Shown piece by piece: positions 8,538 to 15,956 of a DNA stretch of 42,993 nucleotides. Position numbers and translations under genes: made by a program. Source of the stretch: an uncultured bacterium. GTDB lineage: Bacteria > Vulcanimicrobiota > Xenobia > Xenobiales > Xenobiaceae. The notes under the pieces were generated by a model. The model had not been told where the DNA came from and did not search any database. It saw only the letters and a list, made by a program, of their open reading frames with translations. Where the stretch lies: positions 1 through 42,993 of the forward strand of contig CAKTUZ010000024.1 of NCBI GenBank assembly GCA_934621605.1, read 5' to 3'. Each line of letters starts with the position of its first letter. Position 1 is the first letter of the stretch.

Positions 8538-9980
8538 ATGCCTGCTGATTTATTGTTGATTGAAAACCAGTCAAAGAAGCCGTTTAGGGGACGCTTTTTT
8601 GTTCCCGGTGACAAATCGATTGGACAGAGGGCGCTTATTTTTGCCGCTATGGCCGAGGGCGAATCTGTTATAAATGGAGTTTCCAATGCTGCCGATTGTC
8701 TTTCCGTAGTAAATGTTCTGCGTCAGCTGGGAGCTTCTGTTGAAATTAAGGATAATCGAATAGCAACAGTTACGGGCTGGGGAGCTGAAGGGCCAAATCA
8801 AGTTGAAGAACCTTTGGATTGCGGTAACTCAGGGGCTTGTATGCGTTTTATCTCCGGTTTATTGGCGGCCTCTTCCGGAATTTATATTTTGGTTGGAGAC
8901 GAAAGCTTAAGTAAGCGTCCTATGGATCGGTTGGCAGCTGTCTTGGAACGATTCGGCGCCAAAGTTGAATGTTTGGGCGACAATAATTGTGCGCCTTTGC
9001 GTATAACGGGACGTCTTCATCCCGATAATAAAGCCTGGGCTCAAGAACACAGTGCCATCAAAGATAACTGTGTGGAAATTGAAACGAAAAGTGCCAGTGC
9101 TCAACTAAAAACTGCAGCTCTATTGGCAGCTTTATCTATGGGAAATTTGAAGTTGACCTTGACTGAGCCTTTAAAAAGTCGCGATCATAGCGAAATTATG
9201 TTGAGAAAATTGGGCTTTAAAGTTAAGGAACAGAATTTGCCTGACGGTCAACATAAAATTGTTTTTTCCGCTAACGGTAACAAGATTAAAGGCTTCCAGT
9301 ATAATGTCTATGGCGATCCGTCTTCGGCAGCCTTTTTAATTGCTTTGGCTGTGATGAAGCCTCATTCACATATTGTGATTGATCATTTGGTAATAAATCC
9401 CACCAGAATAGGCTTTTTTAATATACTGAAACGCATGAATGCGAAGATTTGTGCAAGATTTTCCAATTATAATTATGGTGAAATGGTTGGCGGTATTACG
9501 GTCGATTATTCTCATCTTAAAGGGGTAGACGTTCATCCTAAAGATATTCCTTTGTGCATAGATGAGATTCCGCTTTTAGCGGTAATTGCTTCTAAGGCTT
9601 ACGGAATTACCAGAGTACGAGGCGCTTATCAGTTGCGTCAAAAAGAATCTGATCGTATTAGTATGACTTTGCGAGAGTTGAAAAAGCTAGGAGTTGAGTC
9701 CAAAGAATATGATGACGGATTTGATATTATTGGTTTGCAGTCCGGAGCAGAGAGTGTCAAATCAGCTATCGGTAATGAATCGGAAAACATCGAACCCGTT
9801 ATTTTGGATGCTCATGGTGACCATCGTTTAGCTATGAGTTTGGGGGTCGCGGCTTGTATTTACAAACGCCCTATTAAAATTATCGGCGCTCAGTGTTGTG
9901 CTGTTTCTTTTCCCAGTTTTTGGAATATATTGAGAACCGTTTCGGCTTTCAAAGATACCTCTTCTCAAGATCCTACTTAG
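8538..9980 (+). CDS. aroA: 3-phosphoshikimate 1-carboxyvinyltransferase (EPSP synthase)
   Basis: This is the sixth step of the shikimate pathway, joining shikimate-3-phosphate and phosphoenolpyruvate. Family blocks in order are PGDKSIGQRALIFAA (23-37; usual form PGDKSISHRA), LDCGNSGACMRFISGLLAA (93-111; usual GNSGTTMR), GDESLSKRPMDRL, GDPSSAAFLIALA, CIDEIPLLAV with the catalytic aspartate, RQKESDRI and DAHGDHRLAMSLGVAA. At 480 residues it is about 50 longer than the common form, with extra sequence around residues 150-170 and before the C-terminal block. The ATG at 8538 follows AGGGGAA at 8526-8532. The changes from SH to GQ and from TT to AC in the two substrate-binding blocks are unusual for the family. 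It is the first gene of the aroA-aroE plus-strand pair. Confidence 0.95.
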   Translation: MPADLLLIENQSKKPFRGRFFVPGDKSIGQRALIFAAMAEGESVINGVSNAADCLSVVNVLRQLGASVEIKDNRIATVTGWGAEGPNQVEEPLDCGNSGACMRFISGLLAASSGIYILVGDESLSKRPMDRLAAVLERFGAKVECLGDNNCAPLRITGRLHPDNKAWAQEHSAIKDNCVEIETKSASAQLKTAALLAALSMGNLKLTLTEPLKSRDHSEIMLRKLGFKVKEQNLPDGQHKIVFSANGNKIKGFQYNVYGDPSSAAFLIALAVMKPHSHIVIDHLVINPTRIGFFNILKRMNAKICARFSNYNYGEMVGGITVDYSHLKGVDVHPKDIPLCIDEIPLLAVIASKAYGITRVRGAYQLRQKESDRISMTLRELKKLGVESKEYDDGFDIIGLQSGAESVKSAIGNESENIEPVILDAHGDHRLAMSLGVAACIYKRPIKIIGAQCCAVSFPSFWNILRTVSAFKDTSSQDPT

Positions 9981-10003
9981 AATTATTGTTTGTAAATACA
10001 AAA

Positions 10004-11098
10004 ATGAATGGAAGAAGCTTATCAGATTGGTTGGATAAGTCGGAAAAAAAGTCTTCAGAATTGTCTCGATTGGGGCTAGCTTCGGCTTGGCGATCTTTTG
10101 TCATTCGAAATAGGGGGGCGCTTTCAGTCAGTTTTACGGAGCAAAGATTCTCAGAGCTTGGTGCCAATTTTGAGGGCGAGTTGGCCGTTTTGTTTGGCTA
10201 TTCTCTGGAGCATAGTTTATCACCGGCTTTGCATAATTTTTTTAATTTGGGCTTATCAAGTCGATTTGGTTTATATTTACCGACGCAAGTAGAAAGTGAA
10301 GGCCAATTTTTGCAAATTTTACGCAATTGGCGAGGTCTTCCTTTGGTAGGAGCCAACGTTACTAGCCCATTTAAGGAATGTGCTTTTCGCTATTTGCTCG
10401 AACATGGGCATTTGAGTAAGGAAGCGCGTATTATTGGAGCTGTAAATACAATTTATAGTTCCAAGGGTAGGATTTGTGGGGATAATACTGATTGGTGCGG
10501 TTGGCTGGCCTCTTGGCACCATTGTATAAGAGAAGAACTTGCAGGGCGTGACGTTGTAATTTTTGGAGCTGGGGGAGCGGCTCGTGCTGTAGTTTACGCT
10601 TTAATTAGATCTAAAGTAAAAAGTATAACGGTGGTAAACTCTCCGCAGCGCGGGCAAAAGTTGGCAGCCGATTTTAATGTTTGGCAGCGTCGGGAAAATT
10701 TAGGACAGCATTTTGTTCCCGTGCACAGTTGTTCTGCTTGGCACGAAGCCTGCCAGCCAGGATACGTGTATATTCAAGCTACGGTGCTAGGCAGTCTTGC
10801 TTTTCCTTATTCAACTCCTTATAATTGGCCGTCCTCGGCAACTTCCAAAAAAGCCAATATTAGCATCTGCAAAAAATATGTGGATATTGAGGTCTCTGCT
10901 GTGCCGTTGGCTTGTGACTTAATCTATAACCCTGCTCAAACTGAATTTATACGTTTAGCTAAACAGAACGAATCTAAAACAATGAACGGCCTAGGTATGC
11001 TCATTTGCCAAGCTTATCGCTCTCGGGCTGAATTTTTCGGTCTTAATCCCTCAGAAAGCGAAGAAAAACGGCTTCTTAACGACTTTAGCTCTTTTTGA
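10004..11098 (+). CDS. aroE: Shikimate dehydrogenase
   Basis: The enzyme reduces 3-dehydroshikimate with NADPH. The family domain starts about residue 57 with LFGYSLEHSLSPALHN (substrate serines), then NVTSPFKE with the catalytic lysine, GAVNTI, GDNTDWCGW, the nucleotide-binding VVIFGAGGAARAVVYAL and the C-terminal NGLGMLICQA. I chose the ATG at 10004, 23 bp after the aroA stop; the frame is open upstream to 9893 inside aroA, but that part has no family similarity. No clear ribosome site precedes the ATG. Even so, a 55-residue N-terminal extension remains before the conserved domain, and an extra segment lies around 285-320, so the 364-residue protein is much longer than the usual 270-290. 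Coupled expression with aroA is likely. Confidence 0.93.
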   Translation: MNGRSLSDWLDKSEKKSSELSRLGLASAWRSFVIRNRGALSVSFTEQRFSELGANFEGELAVLFGYSLEHSLSPALHNFFNLGLSSRFGLYLPTQVESEGQFLQILRNWRGLPLVGANVTSPFKECAFRYLLEHGHLSKEARIIGAVNTIYSSKGRICGDNTDWCGWLASWHHCIREELAGRDVVIFGAGGAARAVVYALIRSKVKSITVVNSPQRGQKLAADFNVWQRRENLGQHFVPVHSCSAWHEACQPGYVYIQATVLGSLAFPYSTPYNWPSSATSKKANISICKKYVDIEVSAVPLACDLIYNPAQTEFIRLAKQNESKTMNGLGMLICQAYRSRAEFFGLNPSESEEKRLLNDFSSF

Positions 11099-11152
11099 CA
11101 TATCACTTCTTACTTTCAGATTACAGTCGAGCTGCCGAAGAAAAATAAAATT

Positions 11153-11710
11153 TTAACTTAAATCTATATACTGATCGCGCAACTTGTTTAAGATTCTCTG
11201 ACGTGTTCTCAACAGTTCAGCTATACGTTTAGCCGTTTCCAATGGTGTATAGTTGGTAGTATCGATACGTATTTTAATACGCTCATATAAATACTGCCTT
11301 TCTTTAAGCAGCTGATCGACACGTTCGCCAACGTCCGTATTTTGCAACAAAGGTCGCTTTTCGTTGCGTTCTAGGCGTTCTACTAAGCAATCTCTTTGGG
11401 TATATAAGCAAATAAGCAGACCTGACTTTTGAAAGGCTGCAAAATTAGTTGGGTTTATTAAAGAACCACCGCCAGTAGCGACTATGCGATTGCTTGATTG
11501 GGCTAATTCGATACAAAGTTCTTCTTCTCGATCTCTAAACCATTGCTCGCCATGTTCTTTAAAAAGACTGGACACGCTGCCCCCGTGGCGTTTTTCCAGT
11601 TCTTGATCCATATCTATAAATTTTCGCCCCATAACTCTGGCCAGCTCGCGCCCTATAGTGCTTTTGCCAGTTCCCATGAAGCCTACAAGATAAATATTAT
11701 GCTTAGCCAT
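11153..11710 (-). CDS. aroK: Shikimate kinase
   Basis: The protein has 185 residues, near the usual length. FMGTGKST (10-17) is the P-loop, DMDQELEKR carries the Walker-B-like aspartate that binds shikimate, FRDREEE supplies the shikimate-binding arginine, GGGSLI follows, and RPLL lies in the lid region. It phosphorylates shikimate at the 3-OH, the step between aroE and aroA. It is the only gene in the aro block on the minus strand, placed between aroE (convergent) and aroB (divergent). Confidence 0.95.
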   Translation of the reverse strand: MAKHNIYLVGFMGTGKSTIGRELARVMGRKFIDMDQELEKRHGGSVSSLFKEHGEQWFRDREEELCIELAQSSNRIVATGGGSLINPTNFAAFQKSGLLICLYTQRDCLVERLERNEKRPLLQNTDVGERVDQLLKERQYLYERIKIRIDTTNYTPLETAKRIAELLRTRQRILNKLRDQYIDLS

Positions 11711-11919
11711 ACCATAGCGGCCTTTCTCCTTTGTAGTGGTAGCTCCCTGCTGAAAAAGTCTCTGCTGAAAAGGCCGATTCCGCAGCAGTACAGAAAGGTT
11801 ACAGTATCGTTTTCAACTTGATTTTGGCAAATAAATTTAAGTTGTGGCTTGAAGTTATTGTCAAAAGTGGAAGTACCATTTATTTGATTATTTATTAAAG
11901 GCAGTTGTGTGTTTTATAT

Positions 11920-13050
11920 ATGTTAGATGAAATTGTCGATATTGAAGCTAATTATCATTTGGGAGAAACTAATTTGGAACAACTTTTGCAACCTATTTTG
12001 CACAAAAGCCAGGGCAAAGCTTTCATTATCATTGATAGTCAGGTATTGCATAAGCAGGGAAATTATATACAAAAGATATTTTCCAATTCTAGAGCCGTTT
12101 TTTACGAGTTTTGTGGAGGAGAAAAAAATAAAAATTTAGCTGAAATACAAAGAATTTATCAAGCTATGTTAGCTGCTGAAGTAGATAGGAGTGCACCAGT
12201 TATTTCCATAGGAGGTGGAGTTACTGGAGATATGGCTGGCTTTGCAGCTGCAACATTTATGAGAGGATTGCCTTTTATTCAAGTGCCGACTTCTCTTTTA
12301 GCTATGGTTGATTCATCCGTCGGAGGTAAAAACGGATTTGATCTGCCAGAGGGCAAAAATTTAATAGGTACTTTCTATAACCCCCAGATAATTATCGCCG
12401 ATACTAACTTTTTGCAAACTTTACCGGAAAAGGAATGGGCCAACGGATTTGCGGAAATAATAAAAACTGCTTTGTTAAATACTGAGTCGTTATTAAAAGA
12501 ATTGGAAACGTTTTGTAAAGAATATTTTTATCATGGAAATGATTATAATAATGAATTAAGTTTAAGTCAAAAAATTGTCACAATTTATAAAGATAAAAAA
12601 TTCCTTAAGCATTTAATAAAATCGTCAGTTAAAACGAAAATATCATTTGTTGTGTCAGATCCTTTTGATCTTGGAAAAGAAAGATATAAGTTAAATCTTG
12701 GCCATACATTTGCTCATAGTTTAGAAGTGTCTTCTGATTATAAGTTGGCTCATGGACAGGCGGTGGCCATAGGAATTATCTGTGCTCTTCTTCTCTCTGA
12801 CAGTTTGGGAATTTTAGAGGAACCGATTATAGCGAGAATGAAGAAGTTAATTTGTTTCTGGGGATTGCCTGTGGCTATTCCTCAGGGACTGAAATGGGAG
12901 AAGTTTGTGAAAAATTTGGGCTCTGATAAGAAACGCAAGGGTGGTCATAATGTCTTTGTTTTGCCTTTATCTGAGGGTAAGGCTGTTCAGAGCGCAGAGG
13001 TGAATCTGTCCCATGTAAAGAGAGTTTTCGACAGCTTGTCTGTGGCCTAG
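11920..13050 (+). CDS. aroB: 3-dehydroquinate synthase
   Basis: The enzyme cyclises DAHP to 3-dehydroquinate with NAD and a divalent metal. ISIGGGVTGDMAGFAAATFMRG is the nucleotide-binding signature, followed by QVPTSLLAMVDSSVGGKNG. Metal ligands are visible as Glu in FAEIIKT, His in NLGHTFAHSLE and His in HGQAVAIG. I chose the ATG at 11920 (376 residues); an in-frame TTG at 11905 would add five residues, and neither start has a well-spaced ribosome site. This gene is visibly more AT-rich, with Lys/Asn/Ile-rich stretches (about residues 195-230), than aroQ downstream. It lies 33 bp upstream of aroQ, so the two are probably cotranscribed. Confidence 0.95.
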   Translation: MLDEIVDIEANYHLGETNLEQLLQPILHKSQGKAFIIIDSQVLHKQGNYIQKIFSNSRAVFYEFCGGEKNKNLAEIQRIYQAMLAAEVDRSAPVISIGGGVTGDMAGFAAATFMRGLPFIQVPTSLLAMVDSSVGGKNGFDLPEGKNLIGTFYNPQIIIADTNFLQTLPEKEWANGFAEIIKTALLNTESLLKELETFCKEYFYHGNDYNNELSLSQKIVTIYKDKKFLKHLIKSSVKTKISFVVSDPFDLGKERYKLNLGHTFAHSLEVSSDYKLAHGQAVAIGIICALLLSDSLGILEEPIIARMKKLICFWGLPVAIPQGLKWEKFVKNLGSDKKRKGGHNVFVLPLSEGKAVQSAEVNLSHVKRVFDSLSVA

Positions 13051-13083
13051 CTCCTAGCTTGCGAGGTTGAGAGGGAATTAACT

Positions 13084-14169
13084 GTGGCGAAGTTGCGTGT
13101 GTTTGTATTGAATGGTCCAAATATGAATTTGTTGGGCACTAGAGAGCCGGGTATTTATGGGAATATGTCTTATGATCAGCTTATAGAGCAGATTTCTTTT
13201 TGGACATCGGAATTGGATATCGAACTTGGCTATGCCCAGACTAATTCTGAGGGAGGAATTATCGACTATATTCACGCTTCTTATGGTCAGTTCGATTTTG
13301 TGGTACTCAATCCAGGGGCTTTCACGCATACATCTTATGCTTTGCGGGATGCTATTGTAAGTGTGGGACTTCCGGTAATTGAGGTTCACCTGAGTAATAT
13401 TTATGCCAGAGAAGAGTGGCGGGCGAAGTCTGTTGTTTCTTCTGTTTGTGTCGGTACCATTTCAGGCTTGGGGGTTTACGGTTATCGTTTGGCTTTAGAG
13501 GCTGGAAAGCATTTTCTTAGTTCTGCTGCTTCTGAGGGCAATACTACTTCATCCGCTGTTGGAACTGTGTCGGCGGCAGACGGCAGAGCTTCCGTTGCCT
13601 CGCATTCTGTTTCCCAAAGTGCTCCTGTCTTATCGTTGTCTTCAGCACCGACAAAACCAGCTCAATTGCGTACATCCCGCGCTCCTTCCATTGTAGCTGT
13701 ACCTGTTGACAATGTCGACCAGGGAGATTTGGCCAATCTGTTTGTTCCTACTCACAAGTATGAAGTAACTAACGAAGGCGGAAATTTGGGCGGCAACGTT
13801 GGTATTAACGAAATTCAAGGTTTCCCTGAAGAAGGAGCGGTTAGTGTTTTTGCCGGTAACGATTCTGAGGATGACGAAGAGCTTTCTCCTGAGGAGAGGG
13901 AAAAACTGAAGGCATGGATGGGTGAAGATTACAGTGAACCTTCTCCTGAAGATTATCGACTTGGTGGCGGTATTGCCAGAACCAGCGATGATATTCCCTC
14001 TTCAGCTCGTTCAGGAACTTACTCCAGTTCGGAATATGCTGCCGTTTCTACAGCGGCCAATCAATTTGTGGCCAGTCAGCAAAGCGTCGGTAAAACGGTA
14101 GCTCCTTTGAGTCAGTCGCAAACTTCTGCTACCAAGCGTTTGACTATTCCCATAAAAATTAAAAAGTAG
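13084..14169 (+). CDS. aroQ: Type II 3-dehydroquinate dehydratase with long disordered C-terminal extension
   Basis: Residues 1-145 form a complete type II dehydroquinase: LNGPNMNLLGTREP near the N terminus, QTNSEGGIIDYIHAS, LNPGAFTHTSYALRDAI and EVHLSNIYAREEWRAKS. It dehydrates 3-dehydroquinate, the step after aroB, whose gene is 33 bp upstream. The family normally ends near residue 145-150. Here the reading frame continues for about 215 residues of low-complexity Ser/Ala/Thr/Pro-rich sequence, containing an acidic stretch (NDSEDDEELSPEEREKL, about 257-273) and a basic C terminus (KRLTIPIKIKK). The tail is in frame, has no stop and no recognisable domain, and looks disordered. The start is GTG at 13084. 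The enzyme assignment is firm; the tail's role is unknown. Confidence 0.93.
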   Translation: MAKLRVFVLNGPNMNLLGTREPGIYGNMSYDQLIEQISFWTSELDIELGYAQTNSEGGIIDYIHASYGQFDFVVLNPGAFTHTSYALRDAIVSVGLPVIEVHLSNIYAREEWRAKSVVSSVCVGTISGLGVYGYRLALEAGKHFLSSAASEGNTTSSAVGTVSAADGRASVASHSVSQSAPVLSLSSAPTKPAQLRTSRAPSIVAVPVDNVDQGDLANLFVPTHKYEVTNEGGNLGGNVGINEIQGFPEEGAVSVFAGNDSEDDEELSPEEREKLKAWMGEDYSEPSPEDYRLGGGIARTSDDIPSSARSGTYSSSEYAAVSTAANQFVASQQSVGKTVAPLSQSQTSATKRLTIPIKIKK

Positions 14170-14175
14170 TACAAG

Positions 14176-14256
14176 TTCACCTTCCCAGTGCACATTTTGG
14201 GGTTAAAATTAGGAAGGTGAAGACTGGGGTTTCGCTGAATTGGCCGCCCAGTCTTC
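14176..14256 (+). other. Two perfect 10-bp hairpins sharing three bases, after aroQ
   Basis: The first inverted repeat pairs 14176-14185 with 14212-14221. The second pairs 14219-14228 with 14247-14256. The two stems share the GAA at 14219-14221, so both cannot be fully formed at once. A T7 run follows 15 bases later. This could be a terminator pair for aroQ or an attenuator before the secreted-protein gene at 14298. Confidence 0.6.
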
Positions 14257-14297
14257 AAGGATAGACAGTGTTTTTTTGCCCAAAATAGGAGGAAATT

Positions 14298-14915
14298 GTG
14301 AAGATTAGCTATCTGTCGTTAGCCTTAGCGGCTGCCTTTTGCTTAGGAAGTTCTCTTCCCGGTAACGCTGAGCCTGTAAGCTGCCATGGCAGCGCAAGAG
14401 TGTTGGCAGAGGCGGCTCCTCAGAAAAAAGCACCTTCCAACGCCAAGGTAAACAACCTTAAAGGGCCGTCTGCTCCTTATCCTGTTTCCGCTATAAAAAT
14501 GGGTGGTAAAATACAGCCAGGCGATGATTTGCAAATAGTTTTTAGCGTAGCGGGCCCGCCTGACGAGATTTTGCCTATGCGAGCTAAAAGCAAGGCGCCG
14601 GATGATGATTATATACACTTCATTTACCGCAATCGTTTTACCATTAATATAAACAAAGCCAACGCCGTACAAAGCATTATGGTTTTTGGTAATAATGTGG
14701 ATTTGGTTGGAGTTCCTTTTAAAATCGGTCAAAAAACGGCTGATGTTTTGGATAAGTGGAAGAAACCTGAGCGCGAGGTCAGTAATATGTACATTTACTA
14801 CTATCGCGGTGTTTATATTATTTGGGATAAGGAAAATCCAGGCAAGATTGACAGGATATATCTTACTTTGCCGGGCAAGGTGGATGAGGACAGCAAAAAC
14901 AGTGTTATGGGTTAG
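14298..14915 (+). CDS. Secreted protein of unknown function with BamE-like duplicated fold pattern
   Basis: A GTG start at 14298 follows TAGGAGG at 14286-14292. Residues 1-24 form a signal peptide (MKISYLSLALAAAFCLG, cleavage probably after GNA), so the mature protein is exported. The mature part contains two similar halves. The first (about 65-125) reads PGDDL, GPPDEIL and YIHFIYRNRFTININKA; the second (about 130-195) reads IGQKTADVLDKWKKPEREV and YIYYYRGVYIIWDKENPGKIDRIYL. Each has the G-x-P-x-E-x turn followed by a beta hairpin seen in BamE/SmpA-like repeats. That similarity is by eye only. No lipobox is present. A good terminator follows at 14949. Confidence 0.75.
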   Translation: MKISYLSLALAAAFCLGSSLPGNAEPVSCHGSARVLAEAAPQKKAPSNAKVNNLKGPSAPYPVSAIKMGGKIQPGDDLQIVFSVAGPPDEILPMRAKSKAPDDDYIHFIYRNRFTININKANAVQSIMVFGNNVDLVGVPFKIGQKTADVLDKWKKPEREVSNMYIYYYRGVYIIWDKENPGKIDRIYLTLPGKVDEDSKNSVMG

Positions 14916-14948
14916 ATTTGCCTGTTAGATATTTATGTACGTTAGGAA

Positions 14949-14988
14949 TTGGCTGCAGTTTGGGGGAGTTGGACTGCAGCCAATTTTT
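14949..14988 (+). terminator. Rho-independent terminator before truB
   Basis: A perfect 11-bp inverted repeat (14949-14959 and 14973-14983) with a 13-base G-rich loop is followed by five T. It ends the transcript containing the secreted-protein gene. Confidence 0.9.
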
Positions 14989-15019
14989 CGGTGATAGAGA
15001 CAGTTAGGATTATTTTCTT

Positions 15020-15952
15020 TTGAGCAACAGTGTCGGTTTTTTGAATATTAACAAACCTCCCGGTATGAGTTCACACAATGTAGTAGCTTTCGTCCGTCGT
15101 TTATTGCCCCGTGGCTTAAAAGTCGGTCATTTGGGAACGCTTGATCCCGGAGCTTGTGGAGTTTTACCTTTAGCTGTAGGTTGGGCTACCCGAACTATTC
15201 AATATTTTCCTCCAAATCGCAAAGCGTATCGTGCAGAAATCACTTTTGGTATAGAAACCGACACTTTAGATGCTCATGGACAAGTTGTTGGTACGGCTGT
15301 TGTTCCTAAGCTGCAATCGACTCAAATAGAGAAGTTATGTTGCTCTTTTGAGGGGGAACAATTACAGGTGCCACCGCAAGTCAGCGCCCTACATGTAGAT
15401 GGTCAGCGAGCTTATATGCTTTCGCGTAGCGGTTGTGATTTTGAGTTGCCTGCTCGTCCTGTTACTTTACATAAAGTTCAGCTTTGTCGCCTTGAAAGGG
15501 ATAAAATTTTACTAGATGTGGAGTGTAGCGCTGGAACTTATATTCGTTCTTTGGCTAGAGATTTTGGTAAAGTTTTGGGCTGTGGTGCTCATTTATCTTT
15601 TTTGCTGCGCACCGAGAGCGGTATTTTTAGGTTAAAAGATTCATATACTATTGAGGACTTGCGCTCACAAGGTATAGATAAGTGTTTGTGGCCCGTAGAT
15701 AAAGTGTTAAAGGCCTCATTAGGTAATTTCTGTCGAATTAAGGGAAAGCTTTTTCAGGGAGGGCAAGAATTCTCCGAACTTTATGATGAAAAAAATAAAC
15801 TTATTTGTCTTGACTTATTGACTATTGGCAGCAGTTTTGTGGTGTATAATTTTGACAGCGATGAATTTATAGGTGTCGGCGTTGTTGCAGAAAGCAATAC
15901 CGACAGTAGTAAGTTCCTCCGGTTAGAGCGCTTGTATTCGAAAGGAGTTTAG
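15020..15952 (+). CDS. truB: tRNA pseudouridine55 synthase
   Basis: The enzyme converts U55 of the tRNA T-loop to pseudouridine. The catalytic aspartate is Asp42 in GHLGTLDPGACGVLPLAVG. Further TruB signatures are NKPPGMSSHNVV near the N terminus, PPQVSALHVDGQRAY, and CSAGTYIRSLARDFG. The 310-residue length is normal. The start is TTG at 15020, with TTAGGA 10 bases upstream; no ATG precedes the first conserved block. It ends four bases before the LigB-AMMECR1 gene, so translation is probably coupled. Confidence 0.96.
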   Translation: MSNSVGFLNINKPPGMSSHNVVAFVRRLLPRGLKVGHLGTLDPGACGVLPLAVGWATRTIQYFPPNRKAYRAEITFGIETDTLDAHGQVVGTAVVPKLQSTQIEKLCCSFEGEQLQVPPQVSALHVDGQRAYMLSRSGCDFELPARPVTLHKVQLCRLERDKILLDVECSAGTYIRSLARDFGKVLGCGAHLSFLLRTESGIFRLKDSYTIEDLRSQGIDKCLWPVDKVLKASLGNFCRIKGKLFQGGQEFSELYDEKNKLICLDLLTIGSSFVVYNFDSDEFIGVGVVAESNTDSSKFLRLERLYSKGV

Positions 15953-15956
15953 TGCA

